Origin: Vibrio sp. qd031
GTDB taxonomy: Bacteria; Pseudomonadota; Gammaproteobacteria; Enterobacterales; Vibrionaceae
DNA length: 64,000 nt
Direction: 5' to 3'
Assembly: GCF_002100145.1 (NCBI RefSeq)
Contig: NZ_JXQD01000002.1
Location: 244,061 to 308,060, forward strand
Shown in pieces: positions 63,894 through 64,000 of this stretch. The notes beneath the pieces are model-generated. The model was not told the origin of the DNA and ran no database searches. It saw nothing but the letters and a program-made list of their open reading frames with translations. A program made the position numbers and the translations under genes. The first letter of the stretch is position 1, and each line of letters starts with the position of its first letter.

Positions 63894-64000
63894 CTGATCT
63901 GCCCCAGCAACACTGGACACACGGTTAAGCGACATTTTGTTTTTCAAAGTTGATTGGACTTAGATATCCAAGAGCACTGTGCCTCCTTGTTTGATTATAA
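63894..64000 (-). mobile_element. IS3-family element, right-hand part cut by window end
   Basis: An IS-end-like sequence (GATCTGCCCCAGCAACACTG near 63894) is followed by the minus-strand 3' end of a transposase. The remainder of the element is beyond the window. Confidence 0.8.
63925..64000 (-). CDS. IS3-family transposase, C-terminal fragment
   Basis: Reading leftward: YNQTRRHSALGYLSPINFEK and QNVA, then stop at 63925. This is the classic C-terminus of IS3 OrfB integrase-type transposases. The gene starts outside the window. Confidence 0.9.
   Translation of the reverse strand, partial: YNQTRRHSALGYLSPINFEKQNVA

Noticed and set aside
1..64000. CRISPR arrays, tRNA or rRNA genes
   Set aside because: Reading through the window showed no regularly spaced repeats with spacers and no cloverleaf or rRNA-like conserved segments.

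Overview
The window looks like a piece of a Vibrio (Vibrionaceae) chromosome. The strongest pointers are a complete TonB2-type cluster (DUF3450 protein, TtpC, ExbB2, ExbD2, TonB2, TPR protein in the order known from Vibrio cholerae), a VctPDGC-like siderophore ABC importer and an RND pump of the vibrio VexAB/VmeAB kind. Base composition is moderate throughout. No tRNA, rRNA or CRISPR array was seen.

Layout. 1-6.8 kb: the tail of tmaR, an RND efflux pair, a DUF6279 lipoprotein and an unknown exported protein. 6.8-8.0 kb: a double-receiver diguanylate cyclase. 8.4-20.4 kb: an iron-siderophore block with ABC importer, LysR regulator, TonB-dependent receptor and the TonB2/TtpC energy-transducing operon. 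20.8-29.3 kb: a complete 2-O-mannosylglycerate catabolic locus with split PTS, alpha-mannosidase, glycerate kinase, mannose-6-P isomerase and GntR regulator, followed by a lipoprotein and an orphan second copy of the regulator. 31.8-38.5 kb: a purine-type (xanthine/urate-like) acquisition cluster with amidohydrolase, NMT1-type ABC importer and two 2-oxoglutarate dioxygenases. 38.6-40.0 kb: a DMT transporter and a DUF6314 protein. 40.6-44.6 kb: an octaheme tetrathionate reductase-like operon with a cytochrome b, a heme-less cytochrome-like protein and a triple rhodanese. 45.4-50.4 kb: an NCS1 permease, DUF917 and HyuA-like operon with a divergent LysR gene. 50.7-63.0 kb: a defence island with a type I restriction system carrying an embedded Fic gene, a FimB-sized tyrosine recombinase, an RloC-like anticodon nuclease and a PD-(D/E)XK protein. 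The window ends inside an IS3-family element.

The most informative regulatory reading is in the purine cluster. Three leaders (33206-33248 minus, 33592-33660 plus, 36336-36378 plus) carry the same hairpin-with-internal-bulge motif, GAGTAGAAGCG paired across a variable stem with CATTGCTC. This fits the NMT1-motif xanthine/urate riboswitch. The two divergent transcripts also start from sigma-54 promoters placed around a single NtrC-type site. In two of the three leaders the 3' strand of the aptamer closing helix can pair instead with the Shine-Dalgarno, which suggests a translational ON switch.

The least explained element is a pair of diverged ~220-bp direct repeats (45142-45366 and 63138-63367) on either side of the hydantoin and defence regions. 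Their 3' parts keep the same pseudoknot order of helices although the stem sequences have changed, which suggests an uncharacterised structured RNA or a mobile element that encodes one.
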